DNA of 64,000 nt from Yponomeuta sedellus. Its lineage: Eukaryota; Arthropoda; Insecta; Lepidoptera; Yponomeutidae. The stretch spans positions 3,483,816 to 3,547,815 of the forward strand of contig OW203729.1 in the NCBI GenBank assembly GCA_934045075.1. Direction: 5' to 3'. Under the pieces are notes generated by a model. It saw only the letters and a list, made by a program, of their open reading frames with translations, was not told the DNA's origin and ran no database searches. Numbering within the stretch: position 1 is the first letter of the stretch; each line of letters starts with the position of its first letter. A program made the translations under genes and the position numbers. Of this stretch, positions 11,031 through 22,200 are shown in pieces.

Positions 11031-11500
11031 ATGTGTATAATTTGTTCGCATATGACAATGTTTTAGAACAGTATTTAAGTAGTTATACTGTATGATTCTT
11101 TATAATTATAAAGAATCCTTAATTAAGGAAGGTACATAATTTGACAAACACAAAATATACGCTTAAATACCTTAAAAAAATATTTTAAATGCATTTAATT
11201 TTTTTTCGACCAAAGTCGCACGAGTGCGCCCATAGTGCAGTATGTCAAAAAATCCATAAAAATGCAGGCAATAATCGTGCTGAAGGAAATAACGGGCAAG
11301 TGTGCGATAATCAAGTTATGGCCAATTTTATAGTAACTTCCATACATTATTTTTAACCAAGTGGAAAAAAAGTACTTGCACAAAGGTAAACATACTGCAC
11401 TTCAAATATGTTGAAAGATTAGCCTTCCTAAGTGGATTCCTGTGAAAAAAAAATAACAATTCAAAATTCGATCTCTAAGTCTATGGGGAGCGATTTTCAG
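11031..11500. other. AT-rich spacer, nothing recognised
   Basis: No repeat family or homologous ORF is seen. Confidence 0.4.
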
Positions 11501-11885
11501 ACCACCGTGCGGAGGGTGAGACTCGTATTTCGTATCGGCGTCGTAGGTGTAAAAGATATAACAAATATAGTCGACGGCTTGGACGATACCATTGTTATAT
11601 CTACGCGTTTTACTTTACGTGTCGTCGTGTTGAAGTCCGTGTCAGCACTGTACCACTCACCGGGCGTAACCCGGCATCGACACCGGCACAATGGAAAAAC
11701 GAAACCCGGCACCGGTGCCTGATGCCTGTGCAACGGCCATGCCGGTGTGCCGTGCCGGTCCGGGCCGATGAGTCGAAACACGCCCAATGCCTATGCCGGC
11801 GTGACGACGACGACGACGGCTCCCGGCGCGGCTCGAGCAGCAGGTCGCTAGCTGCTGCACTATAACGTCTAAGGCAGGCGGCTAC
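11500..11885. other. GC-rich non-coding island
   Basis: GC is well above surroundings, with repeated CCGGCACCGG/GCCGGTGCC motifs and a (GAC)n run at about 11803-11820. Overlapping open frames on both strands (about 96 codons each) are low-complexity and reflect base composition. It may be a CpG-rich regulatory patch or the 5' end of a mobile element; similar CCGG-rich blocks lie at 7190-7255 and 8400-8435. Confidence 0.4.
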
Positions 11886-12224
11886 CTCGTTCTTCATCAA
11901 ATTTTAAGAAAGTCTATGGTGTAATTATCTCAATTTCTGCTCAGCGTAAATCGTTTCGTAATCTTACTTTTAACAATTTAATAACTTTACTACATCGAGG
12001 GTAGCATAAATGAAAAATCAGTAAGTTTTATGGGGAATATAATTACAGGGAAAGTACACATTACCTAAACTTAAAACATAAAGTGTGTTGAACTTATGGG
12101 TAGTATCAATCAGGGAACGTGTCAACCGGATATTCTGAGCTTCACTTACAACAATTAATAAAATAGAAAATCTCATATTCAATAACTTATAAGTTTATAA
12201 ATAACCCATACCATAATATTAACC

Positions 12225-12312
12225 TCACACCTGCATTCCAATGGGGTAGACAGGCACCAAGGACTGCCACTTGCCACGATCCTGACAGATTACCTTCGCT
12301 TCATCAACATTC
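12225..12312. repeat. Family G LINE-tail-like fragment
   Basis: Reverse complement of the segment at 60680-60770 (GGCAAGTGGCAGTCCCTGGT type). Other copies: 18170-18270 and 50990-51065. It probably represents the 3' end of a non-LTR element. Confidence 0.6.
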
Positions 12313-12710
12313 ATTAGTCGTTACATGCACTCACGTCAGTTCCGGTTACTTTTTATCTTCCATTTGCTAATACATTCCTTATCTGTTCGAAGTATGTGGG
12401 ACGTCCCTTACCGGCCCTTCCACCCACATTCGCCATGTATATTTGTTTCATCAATATTTCTTCCTTCATCCTCTCCACATATATCACAGTACAATGAAGG
12501 TGTAGCTGATGCGTGCGTTTGCTTCTATGCAGAGTTAGCTGGCAACGGCGCATATTAAAATCATGGGCCATAATCACAGCAGAAATTGGTAAAAATATCA
12601 GCCAGCTCCCATATGGATGGACAGATATGATTTTTAATGGAATACTAAATTGATTGGAATAGTTTGTAGCAGTACCTACCTACCTCTCGATAGGATACTG
12701 GTCTTAGGCC

Positions 12711-12958
12711 CTATTTCACAATGTTCAAATAAAGATAAAGATATTTATTGGGTCACAGACATCGGTATACATGTAAAGTTAGGCTAGTTTACAGGCAAGT
12801 TCCAGATAAGCTATCCGCAACCAGGGCTGCCGTTTATTCTAAATTTAAATATTTTTTTCTATATTGTGTGTGTTCGTTTATGGCTTCAAATTTAGAACAA
12901 ACAGCAGCCCTGGTTGCGGATAGCATATCCGGAACTTTATCTGCAGATTGTGAAACAG
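12711..12958. repeat. Foldback MITE
   Basis: Outer ends CTATTTCACAAT and ATTGTGAAACAG are inverse copies. A long inner stem pairs 12798-12848 with 12888-12938 (core GCTATCCGCAACCAGGGCTG). The left side carries about 55 extra bp. No coding capacity. Confidence 0.85.
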
Positions 12959-13034
12959 ACGCTTACCCTACCCGAAAATAACTTAAACAAAATCTTGCAG
13001 CGTTGGGAAGTGTTTGCGATGGACTAGTAAAGGT

Positions 13035-13245
13035 TTTTCAATAACATAACATTTACATACAGGCACATACATTGCTTCTGGCCCCACACTAGGATACCCT
13101 GTGTCGTGGGAACCAGAAACAACGACATCACAAACATGTAAACATCCAAGACCTGGGGTTTTTTTTTGTTCCCAGCCGGGATTCGAACCCGGGACCTCCT
13201 GCATGGCAGGTAGATGCACTACCGTTACGCCACAGAGGTCGTCTA
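13035..13245 (-). repeat. Family B SINE, tRNA-like head on minus strand
   Basis: The minus strand begins GACCTCTGTGGCGTAACGGT and has B-box GGGTTCGAATCCCGG, then a T-run and a body ending near 13035. Near-identical copies at 40475-40675 and 42020-42212. Confidence 0.85.
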
Positions 13246-14200
13246 ATTATTATTAATAATTGTTTAAACCAGCGTTTCTTACTCTTTTTTGTACAAGCAT
13301 CTCTTATGGTTTTTGCCACCAAGCACAATTTTAAGGACCTCCTTAATAATAGAAGCAGCAATATATTTTGAAACATTTATTATAGTACAGTCAAAAAATA
13401 TACTTTTTTCATAATAAAATAGGTAAATGTGAAGGTTCGTGCTTGTGGGGTAGGCGGCGGCGTGTGTAGCAATTACGAAACATTTGGTGGCATTTATTTA
13501 TGATTGTTAAATGGTCTATTGATAAGACTTCGGTAGAAGTTCGACCATTTTGTTGCGAAGTCGCCCATAATAATACTGAGGAGAGTGCGAACATGCAAAG
13601 TTGATGTGCTGTCGACTGCACTGTGCAGGTAGGTCGGTGTGTGTGGTACCCAAATGGACTAAGGTACCTTTGAGGGAGTTGTCTAAGTATTGGCTTGATA
13701 AGATCACAATCAGCGACCACAGGGCAGGTCTATACACGGAGGATGACGAAGTCTGGGTTACTGTTGCATGTTGAAAGCACTGATATCATTCACTAGAAGT
13801 TGTTGGTGGGTAAAGGTGGGTTACATTTCTTGCTGCTTGCTTTAAAATTCTGTTTTATAGACCCAATGCACTAATTCCGCAATATACTTTTTCCACAGAT
13901 TTGAAATGTGTGATTTTTTCACATAGGTATTGTATTTTCTGAATTATCTCTCAAACAATGTTTTTCCTATATTTAGCCCATCCGTGGGTTGTCAATTTTA
14001 TGGCAGATTAGATTTTCCCTAAGGACTTACAAGAACACAGAACAATTAAACCATACAAGAACCAAACGTAGGTACTCTGTGTCTAGAATTGAACTGTCAA
14101 TTCTCTGCTCGCTACTGGCTACTAGAGTACACTGCTAAAATGTTTTACGTTTTGCTAGTCACCGCCAGATGTCAATAGTAAACTCGTGAAAACTATTAAC
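13246..14200. other. Spacer, nothing recognised
   Basis: Minus-strand open frames at 13409-13737 have no recognisable domain. No clear repeat. Confidence 0.35.
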
Positions 14201-14201
14201 A

Positions 14202-14627
14202 ATGCCATCTAGCGGTTTTAGACAAAGCGCTCTACACGTATTTTTCGGCTTTGCGCGCATTTTCAGTGGCGGCCTCTGGGCCCGGCGCGGTTTTTTGGGA
14301 TCCGATTTGCTTGTATGGGAATGGGTTTCTATGCTTACTTCAAATTCAATGGTAAAAGTAAATAAATCTTTTCTTTGCGTCTGCGCTGTATACATTTGGC
14401 TCCTGTTTTATTTAGTTTTTGGATTGCTGTTTTCCGTTGAGTTGAGCTATTGTTCCTCCGGCTATTACCTACATCCAGAAATTGCGTTAAGAAAAAGGAC
14501 TCTGTGTTGTTACAGATACAAGGAATTTGAAAGTCGACGGTGGCTGTGCACTCCCAGCACAGAATTAATAAATTTAATATCTCAGATGCAAGACATCATT
14601 GACCACATTTTGAAAAAGAGAATTTAA
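14202..14627 (+). CDS. Unrecognised 141-codon open frame
   Basis: I do not recognise this. The predicted protein has a hydrophobic segment (YIWLLFYLVFGLLFSVEL) and ends with an amphipathic stretch (ELINLISQMQDIIDHILKKR). A second AT-rich frame (62 codons, 14709-14897) follows in another phase. It could be the 3' part of a transposon ORF or chance. No splice or promoter evidence supports a host gene. Confidence 0.2.
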   Translation: MPSSGFRQSALHVFFGFARIFSGGLWARRGFLGSDLLVWEWVSMLTSNSMVKVNKSFLCVCAVYIWLLFYLVFGLLFSVELSYCSSGYYLHPEIALRKRTLCCYRYKEFESRRWLCTPSTELINLISQMQDIIDHILKKRI

Positions 14628-15594
14628 ATAAACCAAATTTAAAAGAAGTCATTATCATTAGAACTGCCTTGATTAAGTACACTTGTAGATTTTAATTTTA
14701 TTCAGTGTGTGGAACATAAAGAAAAAGTGACCGATTATTTAATCAATACGGTGAGCAGGTTTTTTATCTTCCACTATTATTGTAAAAATATAAATAAGAT
14801 TTTAACTGGGAGGAGGGACGTCGATGAAAATGAAAATTATAAATATCAAATAAAAGCCAAAAAATACAATCAAAAATGTTTTAAAAGAAAGAAATAAAAA
14901 ATTGATTTAACTTGGAGTTTTCTTTATTTAAAAACTAGAAAATAAATCTACAAATAATAAATTTTTGAACCTATACGGGTACCTATATAGCGTATTTGCG
15001 TATAGCTATGTTTATATGGTAATGTAGTAATGAAACATGGTATCAGATGGCGCTAGTTACGCATTACCGATTTTATAGTCGGAGTTTGGTCTCTATTTAG
15101 GTAACGTACTCTGTGTAGGCTACGTTTTAACGCGGGAAAATATCTTGTTCCCATAGGAAAATCGATAAACCACGGGTAACACCGCGGGGCACTACTAGGA
15201 TCGTATATCCGTTAAACAATGCTCCGGAGACGTTTTATTTCTAAGCCCAAGGTTAACTCGAAATCGATGGCAGTATCGCCTCCTGCTAGATTATTCAATG
15301 AACAATTACGTTTCATAAAACCTAGCTATGCCGATGTGCGATAGTTTTCTTCAATTAAGCCTTCTGGCTACGCCTTTAGGACCACACTTCGTTTTGCGAA
15401 AAATACACCGTAAATTTTATTATTAGTTGAATACTTTATGCACACAACTATACAAAAAACTTCATTAACTTTCTAAGCAAGGTTATGAATTGAATTGATA
15501 GTTGAAATAAAAAAATACCGCATTTTTTTGTTGAAACCGCAAATATTCTCAGTCTAGGTGTATTACCGTAAATAAACTAGGACACCATAGCACA

Positions 15595-15805
15595 GGGTGT
15601 CCTAGTTTAGGACCAGGACAAGTGATTGTGTTGTATGACAGTACAGGGTGCTATGGTAACCAGGAAAGGACATAACAAACGTGGAAATACACCCAGACTG
15701 AAGCCTTTTTCACAAATATACGGGGGCCGCCAGTGGGAATCGACCCATGACCTCCGCCGTGTTAATCAGACATCATACCGCTATGCCAACGAGGTCGTCA
15801 AATAG
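15595..15805 (-). repeat. Family C SINE
   Basis: Body CTAGTTTAGGACCAGGACAA and a minus-strand tRNA-like head ending at GACGACCTCGTTGGCATAGC (15800). A short palindrome (CTAGGACACC/GGGTGTCCTAG, about 15578-15609) abuts it. Confidence 0.75.
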
Positions 15806-16207
15806 AGTTAGGCCAAGAGCAGTTGTCTCCAAAACTTGAAATAAATGCGAAACAATATCATTCCAACGTTTTAATCCAGATAACTGCTATCAACGTGCAC
15901 AATGGGGCATTGTATAACTGACACAAATAGTGGGCGTTGCATTATTTAAGTCTGCATAACACAATGTTGCTGGTTTAATCTAGGTCTGGGACGAATTTAC
16001 GAGATAGAGGGATAACACAAGGTGTTATTTACACAAACACGATCGCTCTAATCTTCATTAGGCAGTTCCACCTGGAAAGCTCTCCGGGAGTTTTCAAAAT
16101 GTTTATTTAATAATCGAACAAAACACTAGGGGTGTATTAGCAAAGGGCAACAAAAATGTATCCGAAATAGGCTGCGGGAACTACCAGCAAAATACAGTTC
16201 TACTCAC

Positions 16208-16270
16208 ATCGAACTCCAGTTCCAGCTTGTTGATCTCGTCCGTGGCCGCGTTCAGCTTCTCAAGTTCCAC
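16208..16270 (-). CDS. pcs: parcas coding exon 2
   Basis: Exactly 21 codons, phase 0 at both ends, between TTCCAG (ending 16271) and GTGAGT (16207). It encodes VELEKLNAATDEINKLE then LEFD, matching the SH3BP5 coiled-coil start. Its GC content is much higher than the flanks, as expected for an exon. Confidence 0.85.
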
Positions 16271-19200
16271 CTGGAAGTTGAGGAAGTACTTGAGACAATC
16301 GCAGGCCACCTGCACAGGCCCTTTCCAGGCGTGCGGGAGAAGCAAGCAACAGGTAGCGACGGGAAACAACCGGGCCATTCTAAGTTTATAGCCGAGCAAC
16401 AGTGGGCCGAGTCCTTTAAACGCGTAGTTGTTTAATAGTTGTATATTAGTGCGGCAATGGCAGTATCATTAACACTTAGGTAGCCTATTAGCCAAACGCA
16501 TACCAATGGTAAAACCCGTGGCAACTTAGCTCCGCGCGACTCGATATTCTTCGCGAGAGACGACTATTTTCTCTGCCCGGGCTGTACCATTGGAATGACA
16601 TTGTACTACTATTACGCTTAGTAGACTACAAAAGAGGGGCAAGTAACGGCTGTTGTCGTGCTAATATAATTCTATTAAACAACTCTGTGTTTATTAGACT
16701 CTAGGCTCTGGATAATAGTAGTGAAATCTCGAGGCAGCGCCCAGCGTAACTGTCCACTCACTCGCGGTTTCTACCAACATACTAAGATAAGAGATAAAGA
16801 CTACGGACATTATCTTAACATGTACCTTATAGGGAGGATTGTTTCCTGTCACTATATTTAAGAAGCGTACAAAAATAATTGAAAAGCTACTTACGCAGTA
16901 ATACCACCTTTTGTAAGGTTTAGAGCCGAGTAAAAAAGTCATCGAATTTTAGTTTCGTTTCCTCGTTTAATGCTAAAAATTACAATTTAAAATAAAGTTT
17001 TTAATTGTAAATATTAGTAATAGGTACAATTACACAATAGTATTCGTTAAACGTAGAATTAATACACATGCGATAAATTTTAGTATAGAAAAATATTTGC
17101 ATTTTTAGAATTACATACATTGCTTTCTCTTTCAAGATCAATTTTACAGTTTTTCGACTAAGGTATCCTACAGTACTTAGCGTAGTTTTTATTGATTCCT
17201 GCCGAATTATACACCAAATTTAGTAATACAAGTTGCATTAAAACTTAATTCTATAATATTTTATACTTCAAGTTTAATTTATATTGATTATTATGGAATG
17301 GTTCTTCGGTAGGTAGGTACTAATATAATACAAAGCTTTGTTTTATAAACTTAACATTTTAAATATGGTGAACACCTTTCACTTTGGGTTGATGAATCCT
17401 AAAAAAAATTGTATGACAAAATTAAAATTAGGCCGACAGCAATATTAAATATTATTCATAAAATGAGATTTATACTGAGTAATACAATATTAAAGAAAAA
17501 TTATATTTTTAAAGTATAGAGGTCCTTAACGGTGGTAGCTCGAAAGCTGCTAAAGGGATAAACATAATTTTGTACCAAAACTCGATATAAATCTAAATAA
17601 AAAAAAAATCAATTATGTATAAAATTGAGATTCAAACTAAATCCAATTGTTAGTCTTCTCAAATAAAATAAAGTACTATAACAAAGCAGCAAAAATAAAC
17701 ATCTCCGTCCATTATAATTGTTCAAGAGGGGCAAACAATATGTTTAATGTTCGTAATCGCTAACTGACAGGGCTTTTATTTCAAGTAAATCCACGCACTA
17801 GTGAATTAGGTTAGGTTAAAAATACTTTACGTGTGTTTTCTGAAAACACGAAATATCAAACCCTGAACATAAAAAAACCGCCTAAGGCAAGTCTCACCCG
17901 CACAGCGAAGGTTCCGCTTGCCACAATAATTGTTGAGAGTTTCATTTAGCTTTGGCCAGGGTGTACACCTTTTACTTAACTTGTGTTAAATACTATTATA
18001 GACAAGAAAATTAAGATCCTTTAAATGAGATCCTTGAGAAGTAAACATAGTATTACTCTGAATAACAGGATGTGCATTCGTTCGATTAGGGAACTTTCTA
18101 GTCTGAAAGAGGATGTAAAGGGCAAGATAAATGTACTCGACCCAGCGGGGCGTGGCTGCTACGACTAATGAATTTTGATGAAGCGAAAGAGATCTGTCCT
18201 AATCGTGGCAAGTGGCAGACTCTGGTCTCTGCCTACCCCTCGGGAATACAGGCGTCAGTCTATGTTTTATTATAGTCAAGACGCCTTCAGCCAATGCGTA
18301 CTACCCACTCTCAAGGGCGATGGAGCGGGCCATGCTAGGCATCTAATTTATCGACCATGTGCGTGTTCGATGTTCGTTAAAAGACCAAAGTCGAAGATAT
18401 AATATAGACACACGCATCAGAAACCTAAAATGAAGCGCTCGTTGCCTAGTCGAACCGATAAATTGGAATCAATCTATCGAAAACAAGAGGTGCGGTCAGG
18501 TGCAAGATGGATGACGGTCCCGTGACTGCCGCTAGTAGCATTTTCCGAGCGCTTCCGTGCTTCGCAAGGCACATTAAGACGTTGGTGCCGGCTGTCATGT
18601 AATGGCAGTCGTTAACCCATTTCAGAATCCTTATGGGGGGGCTTGATAACTTCTGACAGTAAGGTCGCCACTGTCTTACAATCCTCCACCATCCCGGACT
18701 TAGCCCCCGTGGTGGAGTATGGCCTAACCTTTCTGCGATGCAGGAAGAGACCCGTCAGGGACCAATGGAAATGGGCGGGATATTTGGTTAGGCGGGAAGA
18801 CGGCAGGTGGACTATGTAGCCACTGAGTGGCGGTCAAGAACGGGTCGACGGTCGACATTGTGAAAGCGGCTGGGAAACATTGGACGAGACTAGCAAGGGA
18901 CCGGAAGCGTTGGCTCTGTTTATGGCCTAATTAGATAGAACCAACCAGATATAGTCAAGAATAGGGGTTGTTATTTCTTGAATAACATAAATGAATGATT
19001 TCTATCAATGGTTGATTTACATGGAGAGCAAAGCTGAATGAAATGCATATTTAGCAGTAATGTATTTACTTTGATTCCGTTCGGAGAACGGAGCGCTAAG
19101 CGGAAGTCCGGAAGACATTACCGGTTTTGTTTATAACACGATTCCTTAAAACACTCTAAAAACGGCGATTAAAATAGTCTGTGGTGGAGATTTTACAAAA

Positions 19201-22200
19201 AACGAGAACACAGATTTACTAAACTTTATAAGAAGTATTTTCGAAGAATCGTTTTTTTTATAAATAAGAACAAGGGTTTTGCAATTTCCCGGTCATACTC
19301 ATATTTTAGGCCAACACAAAAAAAAAACTTTAGTTGAATCATAATGGAAACAAACAATTCAACTAAGAAGTTGAACAATAAATAAATGCGAATTATCAAG
19401 ATTATCAATTCAATAACCATACCTGAATTTTCATGATAAAATAGTTCAATTCTGCAGCGAATTAAAAATACTATAACATTTTAAAGCTATCTCAAAGATT
19501 GCAGATTGTAGTCAGTAGTTTGAAATTCGGAAAATTTAACTACATTTAAAATTAAAATATACAAAATAACGTATATTACTAATGATAAAATTAGTTATTA
19601 GAGTTTTAAGAGTTTACCTCCTAATTTAACAAGGCCCAATTATGTAATTTCAATCTTTATACAAAGTAAGACGCGTCCATATAAAAAATTTGGATATTTC
19701 TTAGGTATTAAATTTGTGTGATGATTTTTTTCATTTTAACCCATAAACACAGATGATGTGATGTTTTGATATCTGTGCACATAAAAATCCAAATCATTCT
19801 GCAAACTGAACCAGTGTGAACATAGCTGCAAGTTCCAATTTAAGTTCTCTGATTGGTCGGCGCCAATCATAGACGTTCCCGATTGGGTGACTCACACCTA
19901 TATTCACTCAAAATACAAACAGGTCAAAAAGTCATCCACGAAATAAATGGCACATAATCTATTGAAAAACACAAAATAAGTTAGTAACTAGAGCATTATG
20001 ATGAGGCATATTCATTTATTTCTCAAGACGACATGGGTGGAGTGGGGTCAAGTCACCATGTATAGGGAAAGGTCCAAAAGTGGTTGAAATCGTCTTAGGT
20101 AATAAATGAATAGCCCCTAAAGTCTAAACATAATAATTATAACATTAAAAATTGACAATTGCGATACAATACTTAGCATTGGACAGGAAACATTCCTTGA
20201 ATATAAGGTACCAACATATTGCCCCGCACTATACAACACTACTTATTATTGAGTAAACGTGAAAGGATGCAGGGTGGACACATTAGTGGCCATGTCACAA
20301 TTCTGATATGAAATTTAATTCAGCTACCTAATCGCTAAAAAAACTTCTACTCGTTAAAATTAACTCACCGTTGTATTTTGGACTGAACAAGAAAATATTG
20401 CTGCGAAAACGATAATTTGAATGTAATAACATGGCAAGTGAAATTGGTTTCTAATAGGACCCCAATTTACAAAGTTTTTTGAAATCCCATAATATACCTG
20501 TGCGCCTAGGCACAAAAACGTATCCATCCAACCCCTATTCTCTAACGAAATAGACCATAGTGCTCTATGGGTACATTTCCACAGTCGAAGAAAGAATATT
20601 TCAGAGACTCGTTTAGTTAGCCATACACCACTATCGTCATAGTCGTTGGCGAATTTTACACCTAGTGAGAGTAAATCATAAGGCCTTGGACCATTTAAAG
20701 GGTTTAGTGTGCCTCACTATCACAAATGTATTTGCCGGACACGAATCGCCTCTTCACCAAAGAGAGGCGATACCCGCTGCCCACCAGCTCGAACTCTATG
20801 CCAGAGAGCGTGGCCCCCTCACAGTTAAACTGTGCTGATAGGGTCGCTTTGGACGAAGGGCCGTCTTTAAGTTCGAACCGCCCCCTCAAAGACCCGACCC
20901 CCCTATCCTCAGAGTGCTGGGACAGCTCTGTGAACCGCCACATCGCCAGCTCCGTATCTGCGTTCCAAGTATTCTTGGGCATGGCTATGACGTTTTTAAC
21001 GCCGCCGTTCATCGGGACACAGACTGACACGTTCAATAGAGGCGACGGTGAGCTCATCGAGTGTAAATTGTACTTGTAGTCAATTTTTAGGTCGGTGTGG
21101 TCTCTCTCGCACTTCCAGTAGGAGACTAACTGGAATGGGCATGACGCCGCGCCAGATTTCGGCTTTATCTGGTACTTTAGTATGTCTACATTGAAGTAGG
21201 CCGCGGTGGGATTCTTCTCCGATTGCCGTTTCAACAAGGAGGTTAGCGCAGGCATGTTGAATTCCACAACAGTGTTGTCACGCGTGGAAATGAGAGTGTT
21301 GATAGTTACGAGTTGTTTGTTAGGCAGGACGTTTTCCAGTCTATGAATGTTTTTTAGCCGGAAGCACAGCTTCGCTGGATTGGGGTTATTAGCGAGAACA
21401 CCTACTATACCTGTCGGGAAGGAGAGCATCATATCACCGGACATTTTTACTTGGCATTTTGCTTCGTCAGTGCCTCTGAAATACGAATGTATAATCTCAT
21501 GGAACGCGACGGCTAGGGGTATAGTGTCCGCCATTCCTATGGTTAGCGGAGACGGCCCCCGCGAACCGGAAGAGCCCGCGGCGCGGAAGTCTCCCTCAGA
21601 ACGCCGGGAGGGAGGCCGAGGGAGTAAGATAGAGGAGGTTGCCGTCGGCGTCGACGTGCGTAAGGCCTGGGACATTTCGCCCACCTCGGAAAAGAGGTCG
21701 CCGACATCGGCTGTCGAAACTGGGGTCGGACTTTCTAAGAGATGCGATTGGTTACCCTGTAATGGAGCGTACGGATTAGACGCGGTGCCATGCGGCGAAG
21801 TCGTGATACTGGCGTTGGGACTTTGGAAGAAGTCTAAAAGGTCGCTGCTCGCTTTGCTAGCATTGGCGTTTGACCCGCGCCTAGCCGTCGTCCCTATTTT
21901 AAATAGAGTTAGGTTTTCCATGGTCGCCCGGATATCATCCACGCTTGCCGAAAAAGGCGGGTCGCCGTTGCCTAATGGTTTAATTTCTACGTGGATTTTC
22001 TGCTCCCTTTCTTCCTCCGAGTCAGAATCCGTCGAAGAGTAGACACTGCCCTTTTCATCTTTAGGCCTGACGCAGTATCCTTCCTCGTCCACTTCTGGAG
22101 AGTTCATCAGATCCTCTTTTACCGGCAAGTCTTCCTCCTTCTCGTCGAGGTCAGACTTCTCGCCAGGGTTCGAGTTTTCGGAAATTTCGTCCTTCTTTTT

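Noticed and set aside
11497..11900. Arginine/histidine-rich frames of about 96 codons on both strands
   Set aside because: Low-complexity translation of a CCGG-rich block in several frames at once.
13141..13245. tRNA gene call from GGGTTCGAATCCCGG on the minus strand
   Set aside because: Three near-identical copies (13035, 40475, 42020) share a non-tRNA body; the anticodon stem is poor. It is a SINE head.
1..16200. Further parcas exons left of exon 2
   Set aside because: No SH3BP5 motif (for example the conserved RPYYEA region) was found on the minus strand; the remaining exons are presumed outside the window.
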